Assembly: GCF_000350225.1 (NCBI RefSeq)
Contig: NW_005179283.1
Coordinates: 124,001 to 188,000, forward strand
DNA: 64,000 nucleotides
Reading direction: 5' to 3'
Source: Chondrus crispus
Lineage: Eukaryota > Rhodophyta > Florideophyceae > Gigartinales > Gigartinaceae
Below are positions 29,690-40,241 of this stretch, piece by piece (position 1 is the stretch's first letter; every line of letters starts with the position of its first letter). Below the pieces are notes generated by a model. It was given only the letters and a program-made list of their open reading frames with translations. It was not told where the DNA came from and did no database searches. The position numbers and the translations under genes were made by a program.

Positions 29690-29935
29690 ATGACTGCGAT
29701 GGCGACTTTGCGAAACGACGTACTGGGCGGATGGGAAGGGAGGGGGCCAGCGCCGGGACCACCCGGTCCATTGCCCCCAGCTAGTCCTGGGGGTGGGGTG
29801 CTGTTGTCAGGTGCAGTTTGTTGGTGAGGCTTGAAGGGCTGCTTCTGGCTTTGGACAACCGAGAATGTGAGAAGGAAGACGAAGATGAGAAGGACGGAAG
29901 TAATAACGAATGGAAACCGTCATGGTGGGCTCACA
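29690..29935 (-). pseudogene. Fragment with signal/TM-like segment, proline-rich stretch and second TM
   Basis: One frame reads VLLIFVFLLTFSVVQS (signal-anchor-like), a Pro/Gly-rich stretch (NSTPPPGLAGGNGPGGPG) and RKVAIAVISIATGSAIITIL (membrane segment), then TGA. Signal, proline-rich ectodomain and TM is also the layout of class I formin N-termini, but no conserved motif proves this. The start is out of frame. Confidence 0.3.
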
Positions 29936-30030
29936 AGACGAAACGGGATGAAGGGCAATTACGAGCGGGGTCTCCTGGACGCGCTCGTGCCGCGTGCGGA
30001 TGGGGGCGCCTCTTCGCGAGCTCCATGACA

Positions 30031-31494
30031 TACACCTCGCTCTGCAGCCGGTACGTGTCCAGCGCGCGGCATAACAGCGCGCGGCACACCAGCGCACGGC
30101 GCAGGCGCTGCGGGATGTAATTTTTTATGTAATAAGAATATTTATATCCATGGATCAGTATTGTGACTCGGGCATACGTGCCACGACGCGTGTGTGGCAA
30201 GTGAACAGCCTGCGCTCGCCCAGAAACGGATCGCTCTCCATCCTCTCTTGCACTTCCCCCAGTCGTTCTTCTCTTCCTTCTCCCGCCTTCACTCCTAGGG
30301 GCGGATTCGGGTGGTGATATTTACGCTTCCTATCGGCATCATTACTGCACTCGCCCACATCTTATCCATTTTCAAGTCCTGCAGTGGTCTCCGCCGCAAT
30401 AGAAGCTGCAGAGTTGTCCCGCGAGACGCCGTCGCCGCCTCGATCTTCTTCCTCTCTCCTCTCCCCCGAACCCCTCGATACGAAAATGGCTGATGAAAGT
30501 GAGAGCAAGCCGGAGACACCCTTTGAAACACCTGCTTAAAGAAGGCGGCGTGTTCGGAACGCCGCGTTGAAGAAGGCCTCGGAAATCGTTAAAAAACGAG
30601 AGGAGACCAGTAGGACCCAAAAAGCGACGATTCTGCAAAGACAAAAAGTGCGTATTTAACGCTGTTTGCTGCTAATCTGCCTTTACCATGGCGAAGAAGT
30701 CATTGCAGGATGCATTTGAGGCATATGGCCCTGTGGCAACTGTTATACCATTAGATTGAGAGGGAGTTTTGAGAGACTACGCATTTGTTGAGTTTGAACG
30801 AGAACGCGATATGAAGATTGCATGGCGAGAAGCGAACCGGATGAGATCAGGAGGCCATCGCATTCTGGTAGATGTGGAAAGGGGTCGAACTGTTAACGGT
30901 TGGCTGCCAAACAGGCTAGACGATCCGAACAATGTGTGCACGAGCAAGCGACGGAGTGAGAGGAGGGAGGCAAGGCCGAGACTAAAACATTAAGCGACAG
31001 GCTCTGAGAAGATGCGATGTCTTCTTCCTATACAAATATTTTATGCCCCATCAAGGCGAATTTACATCTACTTGTGTGAGCGTTTCCAACTAGTCACGCA
31101 CTTCATCAACATGCTGTACGTAATAGTTGGCTGAAGTGCTCTTCCGTTCAACTGTACATGTGTGAACACTAACATTCTTCCCGTCAGCATTGCGATATAT
31201 TTATTTAAACATGTCTTCATCGGTTCGGTCGTCACCAATAGAACAAACCCAGTCCGGCGTCTCACCCTCGACATCGAAGCGTCTCAACACTTCAGCCACT
31301 GCTGCTCCTTTGTGCACCCCTCGCGGTGGAACGTAAAGGAGTTTTTGCCCCTTCAAGACCTCCATCGGACTGCCGTGTAGCACGTTCTCGAGCGCTTGCC
31401 GAGCATCATGTGCTCGACTGACTGCGAGATTGCATATAGCTGGCATCTCTGAAAGACCAGCTATATGAAATCTCTTTCTGCGACAAGAAGGTGG
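30031..31494 (-). repeat. Inverted arm B (1.46 kb)
   Basis: Reverse-complement homologue of 19028-20468. Its outer edge continues into a longer piece of the phosphatase gene (to about 31740), whereas arm A stops there, so arm A looks like the secondary, clipped copy. Its inner edge continues into coding-like sequence (DTYRLQSEVYVMELAKRRP) absent from arm A. Confidence 0.9.
30486..30993 (+). pseudogene. U1 snRNP 70K-like gene (copy B), three stops
   Basis: Same gene as in arm A. MADESESKPETPF is followed by TAA at 30537-30539. A run of A one base longer than in arm A shifts the frame near 30595. The conserved Trp of the QWDP motif has become TAG at 30611-30613, and TGA lies at 30757-30759. 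The RNP1 segment RDYAFVEFERERDM, the helix REANRMRSGG and VDVERGRTVNGW are intact, including the Trp codon that is TAG in arm A. The two arms therefore decayed independently from a working gene. Confidence 0.8.
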
Positions 31495-31740
31495 TAGGTG
31501 TGCTGTCCTCAATTCGTTTCAACAACAGACCGGCCAATTCAAGCGCGTCCCTTATTGCAATGAGATCATGGGAGCTTAATGAGTCATCCCAAGTTTCGTC
31601 GCGTTTCTCGACTAGAGTATTTCCGGTTGTTTCGAACGCCTCCTCCTCTCCACACTCTAGCAATCCACTCATTCTACGGCCCCAAACCTCTCCCGTAAAA
31701 GGTCTGACCATCGCGCAGAAAACTTTGAGGTTTGGGTCAT
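31201..31740 (-). pseudogene. Trehalose-6-phosphate phosphatase fragment (copy B, longer)
   Basis: Covers more of the C-terminal half of the phosphatase than arm A. The upstream block (31711 to about 31410) ends TPTTFLSQKEISYSWSFRDA, matching the GSxxExK...WHYRxAD segment of the family. After a frame change it continues ARQALENVLHGSPMEV, LLYVPPRGVHKGAA and GDDRTDEDMFK. The N-terminal synthase part and the DxD nucleophile region are not seen. Dead fragment. Confidence 0.7.
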
Positions 31741-31917
31741 CACGCCGTAACTAGACTGCATGCGGCGAAGACTACAGTAAGCTAAGCATTTAAACAATTT
31801 TAGGTTATCAATCAACTGCTCGGTGTTTAAATAATTTAGTCTTATTTTTGGGACAAATGCCCCCCTCAGAAATCTTTTTATTCCGGAAAAGTCGTTTTAA
31901 GAGCCAACTGCTGTTCC

Positions 31918-31970
31918 GTCAATTTCGCTCGACACTCAGTGTCCGACACTGAGTGTCGAGCGAAATTGAC
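31918..31970. repeat. 53-bp perfect palindrome
   Basis: Two perfect 26-bp arms (31918-31943 and 31945-31970) surround a single C. The outer end is GTCAATTTCGCTCG, and each arm itself contains the smaller palindrome GACACTCAGTGTC. No element boundary was matched to it. Confidence 0.95.
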
Positions 31971-33002
31971 GTTGCCAGGCGGCGGCTCGCGTGCGGCGCG
32001 TTCCTCACCGCTAGTGTGTACCCTTGGGTAGGGCTGGCGTGTTCAGCAGGGATGAACGTTTCTCTTTCGCACAAGCGACTCGCATCGCTCATGAATGCCC
32101 GCGCGAAGCGCGCCCTGAGCCATCTGCACGCATACGAAATGACGTACTTCCGCTGAGGTCTCGTGCATTTGAAGTTGAGCCCTAGTAAACCAAACGCATT
32201 GCCACCGCAGTACGTACCGTGCAGTGCCTCCGTAGGATACCCGTAGTACGTGTGGGGTGCAGCAAGGGCACTGTGCTCTCCACACGTGGAATCCATATTG
32301 ATACTGGGAGTGACCCACAGTGGCATTACGACCCTACTGCGTACATACTACGGTGCACTGCGGGTGCACTGCAAATGAGCCCCCTACAGGAGCTTCTTTT
32401 AACATATGAAATACCTCATACATCGCCTATATCAGAGGCCATCTGATGGCGCCGTATGAGAATCGTACACAAGCCAAGTGTTTGCTTTCTACTCGCATGC
32501 ACTTACACTCCACGTTGAGCAATTGTCGATTTACGATTCGTATATCTATTCACACGTGTTCTCCTTTCAAGAATTTTCACCATTCATCTCATTTACCTCC
32601 CCACCGCCACCTTGCACCGATCCATTTCATAGTGCGACCAGCCGCCAGCCGACCACGCCTTAATTTTCTCCACCTCTCCGCCGCGTTCCGTCGTTCTCGC
32701 TTTCTTGACTAACCCCGCCGCAAAACACCATGGGGCCCACATGCGGCCCGTCCGCTCGTCCAAGGGCTCGCCCCCATTCGTCCGAAGCAAACAATCCATT
32801 GCACGTTGCGCTGAATGCCGTGCAGACTTGATATCCGCTCAGCCAGGTTATAAATCATCTTTGTGATACCCGAAACCGCACCAGACATGGCGCAATTCTC
32901 GTCAAATCCATTGAGGAATGCGGAACCTTTACCTGCATTGCTTGCACTGAAGCCCCAAGATAGACATCGGGGACAATCCTAAGTAAGACGCTATCGAGCT
33001 TC
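31971..33002. other. No gene recognised
   Basis: Open frames (for example 32326-31919 minus) lack any recognised motif. The sequence is of mixed composition and contains no clear repeat. Confidence 0.45.
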
Positions 33003-33680
33003 TCAAAATCGGAAAGTTGAGAAGCAAATTAGAAGTAAGCAGACCTGTTCCATTGCGCGAAGCTCACGAAAATTTCTTTCACAATCCTGAAATCCCCGAC
33101 TACAGCGCAAAACATAACGCTGGTGGACTGAATGGTAGTCGCTTCCTCCGTGATTAGGATAGCAGCCACTTGGGAAGTCGCACACCATGGGGTCACTTTC
33201 CTTTCAGCGAATCGTGCGACTGTCTCAAGAGAAGCCTTAATCTCCACCACTTCCTCTTTGTCAGAATACAGAAATCGCCGCCGAAAATCCTGTCGTAAGG
33301 ACTTCTCCAGTTACTCTCAATTCCAGATGAGTCTGCCGAAAAAACGCAGGGAAGTGTCTGAGACCTTAACTCTCATGTCTCGCCAAACACGTGAAAAACC
33401 ACTTGCCCAGACGCCTGCCTCACTGACAGACCTCCAAACTTGGCCCATAGCAGTAAACTGTTCTCTGTCGCATGCCCAAACCCTTCAATAATGCATTCAG
33501 AAGAGTCTCAGATGATGGAGCTACACGGAGAGAGCAATGGTTCAGAGCGAGAGCTGCTGCGGACTGAGCGTCTACTTTTCCGTTCTTGATTGCGTCAAGA
33601 AAAACTCTTCCTGCCCCTCCGCAGGTAGGATCGATTTCCAAGGAGACGTCCGGTGATATCAGTGTATTTGTCATCAGTTG
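33003..33680 (-). pseudogene. Unidentified fragments downstream of Spt4
   Basis: Minus-strand stretches look protein-like: DVSLEIDPTCGGAGRVFLDA (about 33650), SETLLNALLKGLG (about 33500) and ASLETVARFAERKV (about 33230), in different frames. They could be one decayed gene. No family is recognised. Confidence 0.25.
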
Positions 33681-33690
33681 GGTAGAGTGA

Positions 33691-34216
33691 TCATCCCATC
33701 GCTTGTGTACAGCGGGAAGCACGAGAAGCGCAATAAAAGAGTGTACCAAGCCCCACAATACGGAAAGCAGAGTCGTGAACTGCGCAAAGCATGCCAAACT
33801 TCTGCCATTTTGCGTCACAAGATCGGGCTGGCTGCATGAAGACGTACGTTATGAGCGTAGAAGAGATGAAAGAACCAAAAAGCAAGACGTCAGCGTGGCG
33901 ATTCTGGGCGGCGCATGCAGGGGTACTGAGCGGGTGGTATGAAAAAGTGCACTCACCCCGTGAACTACGAAGTAGTGCAAGCTCCGACCCGTGCTCTATC
34001 GTTCTCGATGCTCATGAGGCAGTTGTTGCATCCGTCCTGAACAAATTGTTGGATGATCTTGATTAGCGAACAGGACATGCAAGCCTTGAGCTTGCCCTGG
34101 GTCACCTCTGTCCGTAACACATGGTCGCCGGCTTCTTCTCTGGCCATTGCTGTCTTGGAGAGCAATCTGGGGCTCGCTGTTAGTCGTTTCGTTGGCGTTT
34201 TGTCAAATGTACGCAC
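33691..34216 (-). pseudogene. Spt4-like transcription elongation factor, intron remnant and stop
   Basis: Spt4 pairs with Spt5 (DSIF) on elongating RNA polymerase. Exon 1 (34216-33957) carries the zinc ribbon: LKACMSCSLIKIIQQF, then QDGCNNCL, and the conserved ACTTS before F-x-G. A TAG (33965-33967) replaces the residue between S and F. GTGAGT follows at 33956-33951 as a good intron donor. The C-terminal motif resumes after roughly 100 bp as MQPARSCDAKWQKF, matching the PxxSWVAKWQR tail with Trp changed to Cys. No clean AG acceptor lies in the required phase. A host gene, now broken. Confidence 0.7.
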
Positions 34217-34497
34217 GACAAGCGATAAGGATTCTTAGAGGGCTCGTATCAGATAAAATTCCAAGGCGAAAATGAATCGGTGCCGTGGGAAACGGTCAGC
34301 GTGGCTTCTTGAACCTACTACTGACGCATCGTCCAAGCACATGTGTTTTTTCTTTGCGCCTCTTCTCCAAGGCACACAGCAATATAGTAAAAAAGCTCTA
34401 AACCATCCCCACAAGGCGAGATGAAATTCATGCATTGAACAAGATGGAAACTTTCCATCATGAGAACTTTTGATAAGCTCAGTACATTCCGTCGTCT

Positions 34498-34962
34498 TTG
34501 AGTCAGATCGAAAATATTTGCCAGCTCAGGTCCAAGACCCGGACCCGGATGTTACCGCTAATTGAACTGCTTGACGACACCATGGATAACCCGTACGGGC
34601 CTTGCCTTGCAATAATTCGGGCGGGACAAGCTCCAAGAAGTACTTCTCCGCATCTCACTAAATCAGTGGAGGATGCTGTCTGGAAAGTATACGACAATGC
34701 ATGGAATGCCGAGGATCTGACTGACGACTGTGCTCGAATTTCGTCGAGCGAAGACGTACTTGGATCTTTGCTTCGTATTGTCCCTGATCTGTGTGATGCT
34801 CCCCACCCCGCAGGCCCTCGCTCTCTACGAGCGCACCGCAGTGCCAAACAGCACGGTGGCGTCGTCAGCTTCACTATGGTTATCAACGTGTTCTTGGATG
34901 CTACCCGCGGCTGGCTGTGCAACGTCGATGTCGTGAGCTACAGGCCTCGCGGCTTGCTGTGA
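34498..34962 (+). CDS. Unidentified 154-aa ORF
   Basis: Open frame MSQIENICQL to PRGLL with a plausible globular composition (SVEDAVWKVYDNAWNAEDLT). It is head to head with the Spt4 pseudogene. Similar-looking sequence continues past the stop in another frame, so it may also be a remnant. No family is recognised. Confidence 0.3.
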   Translation: MSQIENICQLRSKTRTRMLPLIELLDDTMDNPYGPCLAIIRAGQAPRSTSPHLTKSVEDAVWKVYDNAWNAEDLTDDCARISSSEDVLGSLLRIVPDLCDAPHPAGPRSLRAHRSAKQHGGVVSFTMVINVFLDATRGWLCNVDVVSYRPRGLL

Positions 34963-35248
34963 GCAGTGACAGATGAGGAGACCCGTGACCACTGACCGCC
35001 ATTTCGGACTCGCATACCGTCCTGCTGGATGACGCCAAGGGGTGGAAGGAGACGGGGCATGAGCTTGGCAAACCCAGGCTACTGTATTGGAAGTTCATGC
35101 TGGATCTAACCACCCTGATTGGGGAAATGATGTGCGCGGAAAGGTGGCGAGCGTAGCGGCCGAGATCTAGGCGGCGATCGGGGCGATGTAGCGATGAGGG
35201 ATGTTATGCGGTGGGCGGTGAGTTCTGCAGGGAGGTGGTGGATAGCAG

Positions 35249-35561
35249 CTACTTGGCCGGGGCAGCGATGGAGGCGCGGTCGGCCGCGGCATCGCACAGT
35301 GCGGCTTCGGAGGGAGGGAGCGGCTCCTGGTGGGTGGGTGGGGGGAGAAGATTGGTGTGAGATTTGAGACTTGGGCAGGTTGGCGGGAAGTGCAACGGGA
35401 GGTAGACGTACAGTACCATGATGTCTAGATCGTCCGGGGCTTGGTGCTTGAGGTGGTACATAGAGAAGAGATAGATGGTGCCCGCTGTGGTGGTGAGGAG
35501 GATACCCATGCGGGGGTTCGGACTGAGCACGGCGGGATGTTTTGGAGGCGACGATGGGCAA
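35249..35561 (-). pseudogene. Unidentified membrane-like fragment
   Basis: MLSPNPRMGILLTTTAGTIY and DDLDIMVLYVYLPLH suggest membrane or signal-like hydrophobic stretches followed by a proline-rich tail. GC-rich, overlapping frames; weak support. Confidence 0.2.
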
Positions 35562-35963
35562 CGCTCTCCCAGGAGCGGGATGCAGTACTTTAGAGAAGAA
35601 GTGGTGTGCTGTTTCGTTTGGGTCGTTTGTTTTTCACTAGATCAAGGCAGGCTGATGCTATATCACAGGAGAGGCTTCAAAGACTCACAATTACTGTACT
35701 TTCGAAGGTAGTGTTTTGGGTAGGGGGTAAATTTACCAGTACACAGAGAGTGCGCCCCAAACAAATTCGCCATTCCGCCTCCCACATCCATCGCTATCGC
35801 AATCGACACTCTGGTCTTTGCAGTCCTTGTAACAACTTCATCTCTCCTAAAAGACTGCTCGCATTGAGCGCTGCTTTTATGCTGGCCATACCCCCTGTCC
35901 CCTCTCTTCAGCCGCCCCCACCGTAGAAGGGCAACGGTATCTTCGTGATCGCTCCCCGCATGT

Positions 35964-36305
35964 GTGCACCGGCCTCCTGGTCAAGCATCCTCATCCTCAG
36001 AAATATTAGAGCCGCATCTGCCGGATTCACGTCCCGCACACGGCTATGAGGACGTTTTGGATTGCGTTCTTAATGTGTTTTGTACTCATTGCGACCCAAA
36101 CTACGAGTTACTCTGCGGCATGACACCGCAGCGACAATCAACGTCTTCGGCCTTTGTCATTCAAGGTCGTCACATTCTGACAAACGCGCACTCCTTCGAA
36201 CATTACACTTCAGTCGTAGTAAAAAACGCTACAGTCGCAAAACTTCCGCGGCAAAATTTCTCACCGTCGGGGTATTGGGTCAGCGCTTCTGCGATGAATG
36301 TATGA
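35964..36305 (+). pseudogene. Deg/HtrA-type serine protease N-terminal fragment
   Basis: The stretch YEDVLDCVLNVFCTHCDPNY, then STSSAFVIQGRHILTNAHSF, matches the start of the trypsin-like domain of plant-type Deg proteases, where SGSGFVI..ILTNAH carries the catalytic His. After VVVK the frame breaks: the next residues (KRYSRKTSAAKFLTVGV) lie in another frame, and the catalytic Asp and Ser regions are not found downstream. The Ser of the usual GSGF is kept as SSAF. A truncated dead copy, convergent with the glycosyltransferase-like pseudogene. Confidence 0.6.
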
Positions 36306-36494
36306 AATTGAATTCAAAAAGGCATCCTCGGTGTGCCAACAAAATCGCGTACACATGTGACCGACGTAGAACATCGAGTGGTTCACTCCCGGCATACGTG
36401 GCATGTGACGCAAAAGACCTTCCATGTTGAGATTGCCGACATGGCGCTTGCATGCTTGGTGCCGGGAAAGTCGGCAAAAGAGGTTTCTACTTTT

Positions 36495-37477
36495 CGCTTT
36501 CGTTTCTGGCACCGCTGTGCAGAGGGCTTTCCAGTACAGCATTCGATTGCTTTCTCTCATCATCATCGATGATGTCTTCGGTTTTGGCTGGGGCGCTAGT
36601 CACAGTAGCTTCAGCATTAAAGGCCTCCGTCTTGCCTCCCGGAGCAGGGCGTTTCTCTTTTTAACCAGACGACCGGTGTCATCCATGCCGTACCATTCTA
36701 CATACGACTCGCCTTTGTATGCCCCTTCAGCCTCTACGTCAACACCGTAATTCGCCGCTATTGGCTTCCCAATAACGCCCTTGTGTAGAATCTCCCAGAA
36801 GAAGCCTTCCAACATATCTGGGTTCCGTGTCAAAACCTCGTCTGCTTTCTCTTCAATAAGACGCAGTACGTCCTTGTTCACTCGATGGTCATGAACCAGA
36901 GCCTTTCGACTGGCGCAGGATTTGAGGATGTGACAGGCAGTGTTCGTGCGAAGGAATATGCTGCTCCCAAATATGGACCAGATTGAATCGCCTTTCCAGA
37001 CAGCTCGACGGTCAAAGGTGACGTTGGTAGTTTTGCTAAACTGTCGGCTGGGGAGGGAGGGGAGGAGGAGGTCGAGGTGGGCTGGGCACGCGAGAACGAG
37101 GGCCTCGAGAAGAAAGTAGAGCTGGTTGCCGACGCCGCCGTGCGTGATGGCGACTTGGACGGTGTTTGGACGGCGGGTGACCACGCACGTGTGGGGAATC
37201 GTGGCCGGGTGGTGGCCGGTAGGGGATAGGGCGGCGGTGAGGTTCCGGGGGCGGGGGGGTGTTGCATGGTGCGCGCGGGGGAAAGGATGCTAGAGTAGAG
37301 CAGGCAGCAGACGACGAGGATGGAGAGCGTGCGGCACACGATGGCGCGTCGCAGCTTGGTGAAACATCGAGGTCGAGGCCGCACGCATGTCCCACGGCGA
37401 CGCACGCTGGTGCCGAGCCTGCGTCCAGCGTAGTAGCCTCGTGCAGAAACCAGCGCGCGACCTCGGTCTTGCCGCAC
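36495..37477 (-). pseudogene. Type II membrane glycosyltransferase-like gene, frameshifted
   Basis: From the 5' side there is a short basic N-terminus, a membrane segment (LSILVVCCLLYSSILSPA, about 37330-37280), a proline-rich stem, then in another frame TVQVAITHGGVGNQLYFLLE and AVWKGDSIWSIF. The THGGxGNQ loop and the following W..SIF resemble GDP-fucose O-fucosyltransferases, and the topology fits a Golgi enzyme. The downstream part (GKPIAANYGVDVEAEGAYKG, YVEWYGMDDTGR) is unfamiliar and ends, after a second frame change, in an acidic tail (AKTEDIIDDDERKQ). It may be two fused gene pieces. Family call is tentative. Confidence 0.4.
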
Positions 37478-37639
37478 GCGAAGTAGGATTAGCTGACGGC
37501 CATCCAGCTGACGGCGCTTTTCGGATCACGGTCCACCAGCCAATGGGCTTCTTGCAGACGAAGAATATCGGCACCCGACTTGCGAAATTCGACGAGCTAT
37601 GACGAGATGAGGGAAGGCCACTCCGGTGGCACTCCACAC

Positions 37640-38334
37640 AAGAAACGGCGGGGGGATGCTACTGCGGTGGCACTCCGCATGTGATACGACAGCACTGCAC
37701 GGTTGAACCAGATTTCCGCCATGCTGTACCTACTGTTACATACACACTACGTAAATACTAGGTAAATACTACGATTGCACCCCTAGTCCCCCGATCACAC
37801 TGCGGGTGCCCTACGAACGCCTACAGTAGGGTTGCTAGGGGAGAGGCAGTGTCAACAACTACGGTAGCACGAATCTGGAAAGAGCAAAATGTGCCTGCCA
37901 CTGCAAGATGACCGCAATGCGTCCGGGCAGCTCGTAGGGTTCTCCAGAGGGACCATTCTCCCTCCCCGCGAGCGATTCCCACGCGCCACAGTTGTGGACG
38001 GAGTTAGTTCTTCGGGAGCACTGGGTGGATCCGTCTGTTAGAGTTTCCTATCGCTGCTTGGCTTTGCGTTGGGGCTGATAATCTGTGGCAAAGCACTGCA
38101 CCGCCCAGCTCATTTATGGGAGCGGGTGTCGGTCCCCCACGCGTGGAAAGTACACGCAGTTGCGGCGTTGGTCGATCGTCGATTGTTTCTGACGCATGTG
38201 GCCCGTCCGCAAACGTAGTTCATGTGACCTCCGTCCGCTGGCGTTATTCCTCACCGTTAATGTTTTCTATATTTGAGGGGGACGGCGGTGGTTTGGTGGC
38301 TATATCAGCCTCCGTGGCACGGGCAGACAGTTCG
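37640..38334. other. No gene recognised
   Basis: Contains short repeated words (ACTACGTAAATACTAGGTAAATACTACG) but no gene. The right edge is where homology to gypsy copy 1 begins. Confidence 0.45.
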
Positions 38335-39022
38335 CTTTTCGCTTGCGCATCGGATCTTGGATCCCGTTTGTAACTGCCCATGCGGCCGTGCACTTTAACG
38401 AGCGCATGTGGTCGCTGCTGGTCTGGTCTCTTTCCTCAAGGGTCGTCGCCTCTCGGGCCGTACGGACTGCCGGAGGCCTTGGAGTGGCGCGTTCGGAAAA
38501 CTTCCATCACTTCCGGCTTGATGGTTCTCCAGCGCGCTGCCGTTGCTCCTCGTCTCCTCGATTACCGCGAGGGTCGTTACCCTTCGGGCAGTACGGACTG
38601 CGCCAGGCCAATGCGTCACGCGTTCGGGAAGCGTCCATCACTTCGGTTTGATGTTCTTCCCTGTTCGCATTCGGTGCGCTGTACTATATTTGCACACGAC
38701 GGAGCTGCAACGGCTTCGTGAGTATAGCGCACCGGCGCATGTCGTCGTGTTCGTTGGGAGGTCGTATCCTCCCTCCTTTCACTTGACGACCCAGGGCTAC
38801 TGTTCGTGACACAGTACAACCTGTCTCACGACCCGCCTCTTGTCGGTGATGGCGGTTCGTGTCGCGTGGGCTTGCGTTATCCGCGCGTCGACTGGACAGT
38901 TCATGCGTCCCCGAGGTTGGCCGGCCAATCTCGGTTTGTCCTTGCGTAGACCCCCGCCCTTTCGGACCGCGAAGGGGGGGTTTAATTTATCCGATCGACG
39001 GAGCGGTTGAGGGGCCCCCTCC

Positions 39023-40241
39023 TTAAGAGTCAACGTCCGCGTTCACTTCGGAGTTGAGTTCCCTCCCCGTGCGACTTCGAAGACGCAGCGCATAGCGAGA
39101 CACCAATTCTTCGGGGATGTGGGTGCGTGCCGTCCAAGTGGGTCGGTCGTAGTCCGCCCACTTGATGAGGAACTCCGTTGTTCCGTTTTCCATCTCTCGA
39201 TGCTTGAGTAACTTCTCCACGGCGTACTGTGTTCCCTGCCTGATCTTGTCGGCAAGGTCACGCGGGGTCGTCGTGCTCACCCGTAGCGCGTCCTTCGGCG
39301 GGGGCGCGTACACGCAACGGTCTGCGGACACCCGCTCTGTGACACCATCACGATCGATTGTGATGGTACGACGATCGTTGGCGAGGACGCGGTACGGCCC
39401 CACGGCGGGCGAGGCGAGCTTGTTCGACGTCTTCCCCCGTCAGTGGGGTTCAGGTAGACGAAGTTACCCCGCTCGAGACGTGTGTTGATCGTTCGAACGC
39501 ACTTATCGAAGTCGCGTTCGTAACGGGCTTGCGTGCGTCGCAAGCTCCCGTAGGCCTTCTGGATGGTCGCGTCCAGGGTCTTTAGGAACTCCGCACGATC
39601 CGTTCCCCTATCGGCAGGGGGCGCGTCCCCGCCGGTTCGTCGAAGAGAAAACTCGGGCGGGGGCCGACTTAGCACGAGCTCAAACGGGGTCGTTCGTTGG
39701 TTCGGTGTACGTGGGAGTTATATGCGTACGTTAACGGTCCCACGTACACGTCCCAGTCGTCTTGATGCTCGTCCACGTAATTGCGGAGCATGGACGCAAT
39801 CGTTCGGTCATAGCGTTCCACCTGGCCGTTCGTCTGAAGGTAGTACGCTGACGTATAAAGGTTCGTAATTCCAAGACTTCAGCATGTGCTTTGGAAGAAC
39901 TTTGCGTTGAACTGCGGTCCGTTATCCGACAGTAGCGAGCGTGGAACGCCGTACCTAAAGACCCACGCTTCGCAAAACGCCACTGCGACGGTGTAGGCGG
40001 TTACCGTCCGCAGTGCGATGACCTGCGTTAACTTCGTAAAGCGGTCGGTGATTACCAGAAGGAATCGTTTCCCTGCCTTGGTCTTTGGGATCGGCCCCAG
40101 TATATCGATCGCGAGGCTTTCCAACGGCCGCGTCGCCGGAAACAACCTTAATCGGTTTAGGTGTTTTCGAAGCTTGACGCGGTTCATCGCACAGGTTCGA
40201 CAACCTTGTACGGTCGACGCGACGTCCGCGGCCAGGTGTGG
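39023..40241 (-). pseudogene. Gypsy integrase and chromodomain (copy 2), broken
   Basis: Reads as copy 1 but with damage. Its first codons follow a TAG where copy 1 has Trp in REYYWPHL. Then CRTCAMNR and the Asp motifs SLAIDILGP and LLSDNGPQF are kept. A TGA replaces Arg after FFQSTC, the HPQTNGQ region reads YLQTNGQ, and two 1-bp losses move the frame. The chromodomain (YAVEKLLKHREMENGTTEF) and C-terminus NADVDS remain. Inactive. Confidence 0.85.

Noticed and set aside
19028..31494. The inverted arms as simple transposon TIRs
   Set aside because: They contain host-gene sequence up to their edges, no target duplication was found, and arm B continues into more phosphatase gene beyond the edge.
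38335..39010. A second type of LTR at the 3' end of gypsy copy 2
   Set aside because: It lacks TG...CA ends, does not match the 5' LTR, and is shared with the internal 3' region of copy 1.
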